Origin: Calliopsis andreniformis | Lineage: Eukaryota; Arthropoda; Insecta; Hymenoptera; Andrenidae | Length of the DNA stretch: 64,000 nt | Assembly: GCF_051401765.1 (NCBI RefSeq) | Contig: NW_027480449.1 | Coordinates: forward strand, 3,348,001-3,412,000 | Reading direction: 5' to 3' | In this document: piece after piece, positions 1 to 11,624 of the stretch | Layout: the number at the start of each line of letters is the position of its first letter | Numbering within the stretch: the stretch's first letter is position 1 | The notes under the pieces: generated by a model | Told to the model about the DNA's origin: nothing | Database searches by the model: none | What the model saw: only the letters and a program-made list of their open reading frames with translations | Made by a program: the position numbers and the translations under genes

Positions 1-558
1 AGTATTGAGGATTGAAGGTTGAGGATTGAGGATTGAGGATTGAGGATTGAGTATTGAGGATTGAGGTATGAAGATTGAGGATTGAGGATCCAGGATTGAG
101 GATTGAAGATTGTGTATTGAGGATTGAAGATTGAGGATTGAGGATTGAGGATTGAGAATTGAGGATTGAAGATTGAGGATTGGGGACTGAGTGTTGAGGG
201 TTGAGTGATGAGAATTGATGTTTGTGGATAGAGATTTGAAGATTGCAGATTGAGCATTGCGTATTGAAAGCTCTGAAGTGAGGATATTCTATCGAGGATT
301 GAGGATCGACAACTAATTGTTGAGCACTGAGTGCTGGAGGTTGAGGCTTCAGGATTGAGGATTCAGGATTGTGGTTTGAGGACTGAGGATTGAGGATTGA
401 GGATTGAGGATTGAGGATTGAGGATTGAGGATTGAGGATTAAGGATTGAAGATTGAGTATTGAGGATTGAAGATTGATGGTTGAGGATTGAGGATTGAAG
501 ACTGAGGATTTGGGACTAAGGATTGAAGATTGAGGATCGAGGATTGAGGATTGAGGAT
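1..558. repeat. Partial duplicated block, copy at 20,828-21,385
   Basis: The window opens inside a block that recurs at an offset of 20,827 bp. Landmarks in order are ggtatgaag (65 and 20,892), gatccagg, the C core (283 and 21,110) with the rarer TTCTATC ending and the CTAATTG variant, and the gatttgggactaagg motif. The two copies part near 558/21,385, where the second copy jumps to a different module starting with gacgatgag. The left end of the first copy is cut by the window start. Confidence 0.8.
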
Positions 559-2372
559 TGAGGATTGAGGATTGAGGATTGAAGATTGAGGATTGGGTAT
601 TGAGGATCGAAGAATGAGGATTGAGGATTGAGCATGGAGGATTGAATACTTAAGATTGAGTATTGAGGATTGAAGATTGACGATTGAGGATTGAGCATTG
701 AGGTTTGAAGATTGAGGATTGAGGATCGACGATTGAGGATTGAGGATTGAGGATTGATGATTGAGTATTGAGGGTGGAAGACTGAGTATTGAGGATTGAA
801 CATTGAGGATTGAGGATTGAGGATTGAGGATTGTCGATGAGGGCTGAGGGTTGAGGATTGTGGTTTGAGGACTGAGGACTGAGGATTGGGGATTGAGAAT
901 TGAGGATTGAGGATTGAGGATAGAAGATTGAGGATTGGGTATTGAGGATTGAAGAATGAGGATTGAGGATTGAGCATTGAGGATTGAGTATTGAAGATTG
1001 AGTATTGAGGATTGAAGATTGACGATTGAGGATTGAGCATTGAGGATTGAAGATTGAGGATTAAGGATTGAGGATTGGGGATTGAGGATCTAGGATTGTA
1101 GATTGATTATTGAGGATTGAAAATTGACGATACAGAATTGAGGCTTGAGGACTGAGGATTGGCGATTGAAGATTGAGTATTGAGGATTGAGGATTGAGGA
1201 TTGAAGATTGAGGATTGAGGATTGAAGATTGAGTATTGAGGATTGAAAGTTGAGGATTGAGGATTGAGAATTGAGGGTTGAGGATTGAAGATTGAGGATT
1301 GGGGATTGAGGATTGACGATTGAGGTTTGAGTATTGAGGATTGAGAATTGAGGATTGAGGATTGAAGATTGGGTATTGAGGATTGAAGATTGAGGATTGA
1401 GGATTGAGGATTGAAGATTGAGGTCTGAGTATTGAGGGTTGAGTGATGGGGATTGATTATCGTGGATTGAGATTTGAAGATTGAAGAATGGGGATTGAGT
1501 ATTGAAAACTGTGAATTGAGGATATTCTGTTGAGGATTGGGAATTGACAATTGATTGTTGAGGACTGCGGGCTGAAGATTGAGAGTTCAGGATTGAGGAT
1601 TCGGGATTGAGGTTTGAGGTCTGAGGATTGAGGATTGAGGATTGAAGAATGACGATTGAGGATTGAGGATTGAGGATTGATGACTGAGTATTGAGGATTG
1701 AAGATTGAGGATTGAGGATTGAAGATTGAGTATTGAGGATTGAAGATTGAGGACTGAGGATTGAGGATTGAGGATTGAGGATTGACGATGAGGGCTGAGG
1801 GTTGAGGATTGAGGTTTGAGGTCTGAGGACTTAGGATTGAGGGCTGAAAATTGAGGATTGAGGATTGAGGATTGAAGATTGAGGATTGGGTATTGAGGAT
1901 TGAAGAATGAGGATTGAGGATTGAGTATTGAGGATTGAGGTATGAAGATTGAGGATTGAGGATCCAGGATTGAGGATTGAAGATTGAGTATTGAGGATTG
2001 AAGATTGAGGATTGAGGATTGAGGATTGAGGATTGAGGATTGAAGATTGAGGATTGGGGACTGAGTGTTGAGGGTTGAGTGATGAGAATTGATGTTTGTG
2101 GATAGAGATTTGAAGATTGCAGGTTGAGCATTGCGTATTGAAAGCTCTGAAGTGAGGATATTCTATTGAGGATTGAGGATCGACAACTTATTGTTGAGCA
2201 CTGAGTGCTGGAGGTTGAGGCTTCAGGATTGAGGATTCAGGATTGTGGTTTGAGGACTGAGGATTGAGGATTGAGGATTGAGGATTGAGGATTGAGGATT
2301 GAGGATTGAGGATTGAAGATTGATGATTGGGTATTGAGGATTGAACATTGAGGATTGAGGATTGAGGATTGA
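160..2372. repeat. 2.2-kb duplicated block, first copy
   Basis: This stretch recurs at 17,812-20,024 with a constant offset of 17,652 bp. Cores C-A-C at 283, 1521 and 2157 map to 17,935, 19,173 and 19,809. Its inner part, about 560-2353, occurs a third time at 14,234-16,027 (offset 13,674). A few single-base differences are visible between the copies. Confidence 0.85.
323..335. other. Short perfect inverted repeat in C modules (AGCAC-tga-GTGCT)
   Basis: Forty bases after the start of each C core the sequence reads AGCAC, TGA, GTGCT, a 5-bp perfect stem with a 3-base loop. The homologous place in A modules reads gaggactgagggct and cannot pair. It recurs in most C modules, for example near 2,201, 2,774 and 3,927. 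A stem this short may simply be a by-product of two substitutions that were then amplified. Confidence 0.6.
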
Positions 2373-2839
2373 GGATTGAGGATTGAGGATTGAGGATTGA
2401 AGATTGAATATTGATGATTGAAGATTGAGCATTGAGGATTGAGTGTTGTGGATTGAGAACGAGGACAGAGGGCTGAGTATTGATGTTTGAGGTCTGAGGA
2501 TTGAGGACTGAGGACTGAGGATTGAGGATTGAGAATTGAGGATTGACTATTGTGGTTTGAAGATTGAGGATTGAGTATTGAGGGTTGAGGATTGAGGATT
2601 GAGGATCGAGGATTGAAGATTGAGGATTGGGGACTGAGTGTTGAGGGTTGAGTGTTGAGAATTGATGTTTGTGGATAGAGATTTGAAGATTGCAGATTGA
2701 GCATTGCGTATTGAAAGCTCTGAAGTGAGGATATTCTATCGAGGATTGAGGATCGACAACTAATTGTTGAGCACTGAGTGCTGGAGGTTGAGGCTTCAGG
2801 ATTGAGGATTCAGGATTGTGGTTTGAGGACTGAGGATTG
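1755..2839. repeat. 1.1-kb duplicated block, copy at 21,637-22,721
   Basis: The offset is 19,882 bp. The C cores at 2157 and 2730 map to 22,039 and 22,612, both pairs 573 bp apart. The two copies separate at 2840/22,722, where the first has gacgcttgagg and the second has plain consensus. Confidence 0.8.
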
Positions 2840-4637
2840 ACGCTTGAGGATTGAGGGTTGAGGATGGAGGATTGAAGAGAGAGGACTGAGTGTTGGGGAT
2901 TGAGTGTTGAGAATAGATGTTTGAGGATTGAGGCTTGATTATTGAATATTGTGGATTGAGTATTGTACCGTGAGAACTCAGGATATTCTATTCAGTATTG
3001 AGAATTGAGGATAGATGGTTGAGTATTGAGAATTGATGGTTGAGGGTTGAGGATTGAGTGTTGTGGATTGAGGACGAGAACTGAGGATTGAGTATTGATG
3101 TTTCAGGTCTGAGGATTGAGGATTGAGAATTGAGGATTAAGGATTGAGGATTGAGGATTGAAGATTGATGATTGGGTATTGAGGATTGAAAAATAAGTAT
3201 TGAGGATTGAGGATTGAGGATTGAGGATTGAGGATTGAAGATTGAGTATTGAGGATTGAAGATTGATGGTTGAGGATTGAGGATTGAAGACTGAGGATTT
3301 GGGACTAAGGATTGAAGATTGAGGATCGAGGATTGAGGATTGAGGATTGAGGATTGAGGATTGAGGATTGAAGAATGAGGATTGAGGATTGAGGATTGAG
3401 GATTGAAGACTGAGTATTGAGGATTGAAGATTGAGGATTGAGGATTGAAGATTGAGTATTGAGGATTGAAGATTGAGGACTGAGGATTGAGGATTGAGGA
3501 TTGAGGATTGACGATGAGGGCTGAGGGTTGAGGATTGAGGTTTGAGGACTGAGGACTTAGGATTGAGGGCTGAGAATTGAGGATTGAGGATTGAGGATTG
3601 AAGATTGAGGATTGGGTATTGAGGATTGAAGAATGAGGATTGAGGATTGAGTATTGAGGATTGAGGTATGAAGATTGAGGATTGAGGATCCAGGATTGAG
3701 GATTGAAGATTGAGTATTGAGGATTGAAGATTGAGGATTGAGGATTGAGGATTTAGGATTGAGGATTGAAGATTGAGGATTGGGGACTGAGTGCTGAGTG
3801 TTGAGTGATGAGAATTGATGTTTGTGGATAGAGATTTGAAGATTGCAGATTGAGCATTGCGTATTGAAAGCTCTGAAGTGAGGATATTCTATTGAGGATT
3901 GAGGATCGACAACTTATTGTTGAGCACTGAGTGCTGGAGGTTGAGGCTTCAGGATTGAGGATTCAGGATTGTGGTTTGAGGACTGAGGATTGAGGATTGA
4001 GGATTGAGGATTGAGGATTGAGGATTGAGGATTGAGGATTGAGGATTGAAGATTGATGATTGGGTATTGAGGATTGAACATTGAGGATTGAGGATTGAGG
4101 ATTGAGGATTGAGGATTGAGGATTGAAGATTGAATATTGATGATTGAAGATTGAGGATTGAGGATTGAGTGTTGTGGATTGAGGACGAGGACAGAGGGCT
4201 GAGTATTGATGTTTGAGGTCTGAGGATTGAGGACTGAGGACTGAAGTTTGAGGAATGAGAAATGAGAATTGACTATTGAGGATTGAAGATTGAGGATTGA
4301 GGATTGAGGGTTGAGGATTGAGGATTGAGGATCGAGGATTGAAGATTGAGTATTGAGGATTGAAGGTTGAGGATTGAGGATTCAGGATTGAGGGTTGACG
4401 ATTGAAGATTGAGGATTGGGGATTGAGGATTGACGATTGAGGTTTGAGTATTGAGGATTGAGAATTGAGGATTGAGGATTGAAGATTGGGTATTGAGGAT
4501 TGAAGATTGAGGATTGAGGATTGAGGATTGAAGATTGAGGTCTGAGTGTTGAGGGTTGAGTGATGGGGATTGATTATCGTGGATTGAGATTTGAAGATTG
4601 AAGAATGGGGATAGAGTATTGAAAACTGTGAATTGAG

Positions 4638-4925
4638 GATATTCTATTGAGGATTGGGGATTGACAATTGATTGTTGAGGACTGCGGGCTGAAGATTGAG
4701 GATTCTGGATTGAGGATTCGGGATTGAGGTTTCAGGACTGAGGATTGAGGGTTGAGGATTGAGGATTGAGGATTGACGCTTGAGTATTGAGGGTTGAGGA
4801 TGGAGGATTGAAGAGAGAGGACTGAGTGTTGAGGATTGAGTGTTGAGAATAGATGTTTGAGGATTGAGGTTCGATTATTGAATATTGTGGATTGAGTATT
4901 GAACCGTGAGAATTCAGGATATTCT
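4638..4925. repeat. A-B dyad, 280-bp spacing (type example of a family)
   Basis: An A core (gatattct at 4,638) is followed by a B core at 4,918, exactly 280 bp or 40 heptamers later. The same 280-bp spacing is found from A cores at 6397, 7228, 9156, 11700, 25098, 26880, 32341, 36328, 43812, 45007, 51304 and 52499. A 279-bp spacing occurs from 5574, 8591 (both C to B) and 29163. In the first two, the lost base is visible in gatagattttgagg where other copies have gatagatgtttgagg. The A half has GAAAACT and GTGAATT before the core, but the four copies at 6397-11700 have lost these. The B half has gaacc, then gaattcagg. Confidence 0.85.
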
Positions 4926-5852
4926 ATTGACTATTGAGAATTGAGGATAGATGGTTGAGTATTGAGGATTGATGGTTCAGGGTTGAGGATTGAGGGTTGT
5001 GGATTGAGGACGAGGACTGAGGGTTGAGTATTGATGTTTGAGGTCTGAGGATTGAGGATTGAGGATTGAAGAATGAGGATTGAGGATTGAGGATTGAGGA
5101 TTGAAGACTGAGTATTGAGGATTGAAGATTGAGGATTGAGGATTGAAGATTGAGTATTGAGGATTGAAGATTGAGGATTGAGGATTGAGGATTGACGATG
5201 AGGGCTGAGGGTTGAGGATTGAGGTTTGAGGACTGAGGACTGAGGATTGAGGACTGAGAATTTAGGATTGAGGATTGAGGATTGAAGACTGAGGATTGGG
5301 GATTGAGGATTGAAGAATGAGGATTGAGGATTGAGGATTGAGAATTAAGGTATGAAGATTGAGGATTGAGGATCCAGGATTGAGGATTGAAGATTGAGTA
5401 TTGAGGGTTGAAGATTGAGGATTGAGGATTGAGGATTGAGGATTGAGGATTGAGGATTGAAGATTGAGGATTGGGGACTGAGTGTTGAGGGTTGAGTGAT
5501 GAGAATTGATGTTTGTGGATAGAGATTTAAAGATTGCAGATTGAGCATTGCGTATTGAAAGCTCTGAAGTGAGGATATTCTATTGAGGATTGAGGATCGA
5601 TAACTTATTGTTGAGCACTCAGTGCTGGAGGTTGATGATTCAGGATTGAGGATTCAGGATTGTGGTTTGAGGACTGAGGATTGAGGCTTGAGGATTGAGG
5701 ATTGAGGATTGAGGATTGAGGATTGAGGGTTGAGGATGGAGGATTGAAGAGAGAGGACTGAGTGTTGGGGTTTGAGTGTTGAGAATAGATTTTGAGGATT
5801 GAGGTTCGATTATTGAATATTGTGGATTGAGTATTGAACCGTGATAATTCAG

Positions 5853-7980
5853 GATATTCTATTGAATATTGAGAATTGAGGATAGATGATTGAGTATTGA
5901 GGATTGATGGTTCAGGGTTGAGGATTGAGGGTTGTGGATTGAGGACGAGGACTGAGGGTTGAGTATTGATGTTTGAGGTCTGAGGATTGAGGATTGAGGA
6001 TTGAAGAATGAGGATTGAGGATTGAGGATTGAGGATTGAAGACTGAGTATTGAGGATTGAAGATTGAGGATTGAGGATTGAAGATTGAGTATTGAGGAAT
6101 GAAGATTGAGGATTGAGGATTGAGGATTGATGATTGAGGATTGACGATGAGGGCTGAGGGTTGAGGATTGAGGTTTGAGGACTGAGGACTGAGGATTGAG
6201 GACTGAGGATTGAGGATTGAGGATTGAGGATTGAAGATTGAGGATTGGGTATTGAGGATTGAAGAATGAGGATTGAGGATTGAGGATTGAGGATTAGGGT
6301 ATGAAGATTGAGGATTGAGGGTCCAGGATTGAGGATTCAAGATTGAGTATTGAGGGTTGAAGATTGAGGATTGAGGATTGAGGATTGAGGATTGAGGATA
6401 TTCTATTGAGGATTGGGGATTGACAATTGATTGTTGAGGACTGCGGGCTGAAGATTGAGGATTCAGGATTGAGGATTCGGGATTGAGGTTTGAGGACTGA
6501 GGATTGAGGGTTGAGGATTGAGGATTGAGGATTGACGCTTGAGGATTGACGGTTGAGGATGGAGGATTGAAGAGAGAGGACTGAGTGTTGGGGATTGAGT
6601 GTTGAGAATAGATGTTTGTGGATTGAGGTTCGATTATTGATTATTGTGGATTGAGTATTGAACCGTGAGAATTCAGGATATTCTATTGAGTATTGAGAAT
6701 TGAGGATAGATGGTTGAGTATTGAGGATTGATGGTTCAGGGTTGAGGATTGAGGGTTGTGGATTGAAGACGAGGACTGAGGGTTGAGTATTGATGTTTGA
6801 GGTCTGAGGATTGAGGATTGAGGATTGAAGAATGAGGATTGAGGATTGAGGATTGAGGATTGAAGACTGAGTATTGAGGATTGAAGATTGAGGATTGAGG
6901 ATTGAAGATTGAGTATTGAGGATTGAAGATTGAGGATTGAGGATTGAGGATTGAGGATTGAGGATTGACGATGAGGGCTGAGGGTTGAGGATTGAGGTTT
7001 GAGGACTGAGGACTGAGGTTTGAGGACTGAGAATTGAGGATTGAGGATTGAGGATTGAAGATTGAGGATTGGGTATTGAGGATTGAAGAATGAGGATTGA
7101 GGATTGAGGATTGAGGATTGAGGATTAAGGTATGAATATTGAGGATTGAGGATCCAGGGTTGAGGATTCAAGATTGAGTATTGAGGGTTGAAGATTGAGG
7201 ATTGAGGATTGAGGATTGAGGATTGAGGATATTCTATTGAGGATTGGGGATTGACAATTGATTGTTGAGGACTGCGGGCTGAAGATTGAGGATTCAGGAT
7301 TGAGGATTCGGGATTGAGGTTTGGGGACTGAGGATTGAGGGTTGAGGATTGAGGATTGAGGATTGACGCTTGAGGATTGACGGTTGAGGATGGAGGATTG
7401 AAGAGAGAGGACTGAGTGTTGGGGATTGAGTGTTGAGAATAGATGTTTGAGGATTGAGGTTCGATTATTGAATATTGTGGATTGAGTATTGAACCGTGAG
7501 AATTCAGGATATTCTATTGAGTATTGAGAATTGAGGATAGATGGTTGAGTATTGAGGATTGATGGTTCAGGGTTGAGGATTGAGGGTTGTGGATTGAGGA
7601 CGAGGACTGAGGGTTGAGTATTGATGTTTGAGGTCTGAGGATTGAGGATTGAGGATTGAAGAATGAGGATTGAGGATTGAGGATTGAGGATTGAAGACTG
7701 AGTATTGAGGATTGAAGATTGTGGATTGAGGATTGAAGATTGAGTATTGAGGATTGAAGATTGAGGATTGAGGATTGAGGATTGAGGATTTAGGATTGAC
7801 GATGAGGGCTGAGGGTTGAGGATTGAGGTTTGAGGACTGAGGACTGAGGATTGAGGACTGAGAATTGAGGATTGAGGATTGAGGATTGAAGATTGAGGAT
7901 TGGGGATTGAGGATTGAAGAATGAGAATTGAGGATTGAGGATTGAGGATTAAGGTATGAAGATTGAGGATTGAGGATCCA
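5853..7980. repeat. About 0.83-kb A-B module in tandem, three copies (last partial)
   Basis: B cores at 5853, 6677 and 7508 open three consecutive copies. The first spacing is 824 bp and the second 831 bp, so they differ by exactly one heptamer, which lies between about 6,146 and 6,323. Each copy carries two 6-bp slips, in gaggacgaggact and gacgatgagggct, which explains why 831 is two short of a multiple of seven. The third copy loses the match near 7,980 and passes into a C module. Confidence 0.8.
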
Positions 7981-9080
7981 GGATTGAGGATTGAAGATTG
8001 AGTATTGAGGGTTGAAGATTGAGGATTGAGGATTGAGGATTGAGGATTGAGGATTGAGGATTGAAGATTGAGGATTGGGGACTGAGTGTTGAGGGTTGAG
8101 TGATGAGAATTGATGTTTGTGGATAGAGATTTGAAGATTGCAGATTGAGCATTGCGTATTGAAAGCTCTGAAGTGAGGATATTCTATTGAGGATTGATTA
8201 TCGACAACTTATTGTTGAGCACTGAGTGCTGGAGGTTGAGGCTTCAGGATTGAGGTTTCAGGATTGTGGTTTGAGGACTGAGGATTGAGGATTGAGGATT
8301 GAGGATTGAGTATTGAGGATTGAGGATTGAGGATTGAAGATTGATGATTGGGTATTGAGGACTGAACATTGAGGATTGAGGATTGAGGATTGAGGATTGA
8401 GGATTGAGGATTGAAGATTGAATATTGATGATTGAAGATTGAGGATTGAGGATTGAGGATTGAGGTTTGAGGATTGAAGATTGAGGATTGGGGACTGAGT
8501 GTTGAGGGTTGAGTGATGAGAATTGATGTTTGTGGATAGAGATTTGAAGATTGCAGATTGAGCATTGCGTATTGAAAGCTCTGAAGTGAGGATATTCTAT
8601 TGAGGATTGAGGATCGATAACTTATTGTTGAGCACTGAGTGCTGGAGGTTGATGATTCAGGATTGAGGATTCAGGATTGTGGTTTGAGGACTGAGGATTG
8701 AGGCTTGAGGATTGAGGATTGAGGATTGAGGATTGAGGATTGAGGGTTGAGGATGGAGGATTGAAGAGAGAGGACTGAGTGTTGGGGTTTGAGTGTTGAG
8801 AATAGATTTTGAGGATTGAGGTTCGATTATTGAATATTGTGGATTGAGTATTGAACCGTGAGAATTCAGGATATTCTATTGAATATTGAGAATTGAGGAT
8901 AGATGATTGAGTATTGAGGATTGATGGTTCAGGGTTGAGGATTGAGGGTTGTGGATTGAGGACGAGGACTGAGGGTTGAGTATTGATGTTTGAGGTCTGA
9001 GGATTGAGGATTGAGGATTGAAGAATGAGGATTGAGGATTGAGGATTGAGGATTGAAGACTGAGTATTGAGGATTGAAGA

Positions 9081-11255
9081 TTGAGGATTGAGGATTCAAG
9101 ATTGAGTATTGAGGGTTGAAGATTGAGGATTGAGGATTGAGGATTGAGGATTGAGGATATTCTATTGAGGATTGGGGATTGACAATTGATTGTTGAGGAC
9201 TGCGGGCTGAAGATTGAGGATTCAGGATTGAGGATTCGGGATTGAGGTTTGAGGACTGAGGATTGAGGGTTGAGGATTGAGGATTGAGGATTGACGCTTG
9301 AGGATTGACGGTTGAGGATGGAGGATTGAAGAGAGAGGACTGAGTGTTGGGGATTGAGTGTTGAGAATAGATGTTTGAGGATTGAGGTTCGATTATTGAA
9401 TATTGTGGATTGAGTATTGAACCGTGAGAATTCAGGATATACTATTGAGTATTGAGAATTGAGGATAGATGGTTGAGTATTGAGGACTGATGGTTCAGGG
9501 TTGAGGATTGAGGGTTGTGGATGGAGGACGAGGACTGAGGGTTGAGTATTGATGTTTGAGGTCTGAGGATTGAGGATTGAGGATTGAAGAATGAGGGTTG
9601 AGGATTGAGGATTGAGGATTGAAGACTGAGAATTGAGGATTGAAGATTGAGGATTGAGGATTGAAGATTGAGTATTGAGGATTGAAGATTGAGGATTGAG
9701 GATTGAGGATTGAGGATTGAGTATCGACGATGAGGGTTGAGGGTTGAGGATAGAGGTTTGAGGACTGAGCACTGAGGATTGAGTATTGAGAATTGAGGAT
9801 TGAGGATTGAGGATTGAGGATTGAGGATTGGGTATTGAGGATTGAAGAATGAGGATTGAGGATTGAGGATTGAGGATTGAGGTATGAAGATTGAGGACTG
9901 AGGATCCAGGATTGAGGATTGAAGATTGAGTATTGAGGATTGAAGATTGAGAATTGAGGATTGAGGACTGAGGACTGGGGACTGAGTGTTGAGGGTTGAG
10001 TGATGAGAATTGATGTTTGTGGATAGAGATTTGAAGATTGCAGATTGAGCATTGCGTATTGAAAGCTCTGAAGTGAGGATATTCTATCGAGGGTTGAGGA
10101 TCGACAACTTATTGTTGAGCACTGAGTGCTGGAGGTTGAGGATTCAGGATTGAGGATTCAGGATTGTGGTTTGAGGACTGAGGATTGAGGATTGAGGATT
10201 GAGGATTGAGTATTGAGGATTGAGGATTGAGGATTGAAGATTGATGATTGGGTATTGAGGACTGAACATTGAGGATTGAGGATTGATGATAGAGGTTTGA
10301 GGATTGAGGTTTGAGGACTGAGGACTGAGGACTGGGGACTGAGAGTTGAGGGTTGAGTGATGAGAATTGATGTTTGTGGATAGAGATTTGAAGATTGCAG
10401 ATTGAGCATTGCGTATTGAAAGCTCTGAAGTGAGGATATTCTATCGAGGGTTGAGGATCGACAACTTATTGTTGAGCACTGAGTGCTGGAGGTTGAGGAT
10501 TCAGGATTGAGGATTCAGGATTGTGGTTTGAGGACTGAGGATTGAGGATTGAGGATTGAGGATTGAGTATTGAGGATTGAGGATTGAGGATTGAAGATTG
10601 ATGATTGGGTATTGAGGACTGAACATTGAGGATTGAGGATTGAGGATTGAGGATTGAGGATTGAGGATTGAGGATTGAGGATTGAAGATTGATGATTGGG
10701 TAATGAGGATTGAACATTGAGGATTGAGGATTGAGGATTGAGGATTGAGGATTGAGGATTGAGGATTGAGGATTGAAGATTGAATATTGATGATTGAAGA
10801 TTGAGGATTGAGGATTGAGTGTTGTGGATTGAGGACGAGGACAGAGGGCTGAGTATTGATGTTTGAGGTCTGAGGATTGAGGATTGAGGATTGAGGATTG
10901 AGGATTGAAGATTGATGATTGGGTATTGAGGATTGAGAACTGGGGATTGAGGATTGAGGATTGAAGATTGAGGATTCGGTATTGAGGATTGAAGAATGAG
11001 GATTGAGGATTGCGGATTGAGGATTGAGGATTGAAGATTGAGTATTGAGGATTGAAGATTGAGGATTGAGGATTTGAGTATTGAGGATTGAGGATTGAGG
11101 ATTGAGGATTGAATATTGATGATTGGGTATTGAGGATTGAACATTGAGGATTGAGGATTGAGGATTGAGGATTGAGGATTGAGGATTGAAGATTGAATAT
11201 TGATGATTGAAGATTGAGGATTGAGGATTGAGTGTTGTGGATTGAGGACGAGGAC
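9081..11255. repeat. 2.2-kb block, first copy (offset 2,544 bp)
   Basis: Cores A-B-C-C at 9156, 9436, 10078 and 10435 map to 11700, 11980, 12622 and 12979, all shifted by 2,544 bp. Both copies share the unusual gatatact form of the B core. A 1-bp difference, an extra T in ggatttgag near 11,073, shifts the offset to 2,543 for the rightmost part. The match ends near 11,255, where this copy has gacgaggactgaggg. Confidence 0.88.
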
Positions 11256-11624
11256 TGAGGGTTGAGTATTGATGTTTGAGGTCTGAGGATTGAGGATTGA
11301 GGATTGAAGAATGAGGATTGAGGATTGAGGATTGAGGATTGAAGACTGAGTATTGAGGATTGAAGATTGAGGATTGAGGATTGAAGATTGAGTATCGAGG
11401 ATTGAAGATTGAGGATTGAGGATTGAGGATTGAGGATTGAGGATTGACGATGAGGGCTGAGGGTTGAGGATTGAGGTTTGAGGACTGAGGACTGAGGATT
11501 GAGGACTGAGAATTGAGGATTGAGGATTGAGGATTGAAGATTGACGATTGGGTATTGAGGATTGAAGAATGAGGATTGAGGATTGAGGATTGAGGATTAA
11601 GGTATGAAGATTGAGGATTGAGGA

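Noticed and set aside
7501..7520. Promoter or regulatory site at the gatattct core
   Set aside because: The AT-rich core is conserved, but there is no gene to serve, no second promoter element, and its repetition is explained by module amplification.
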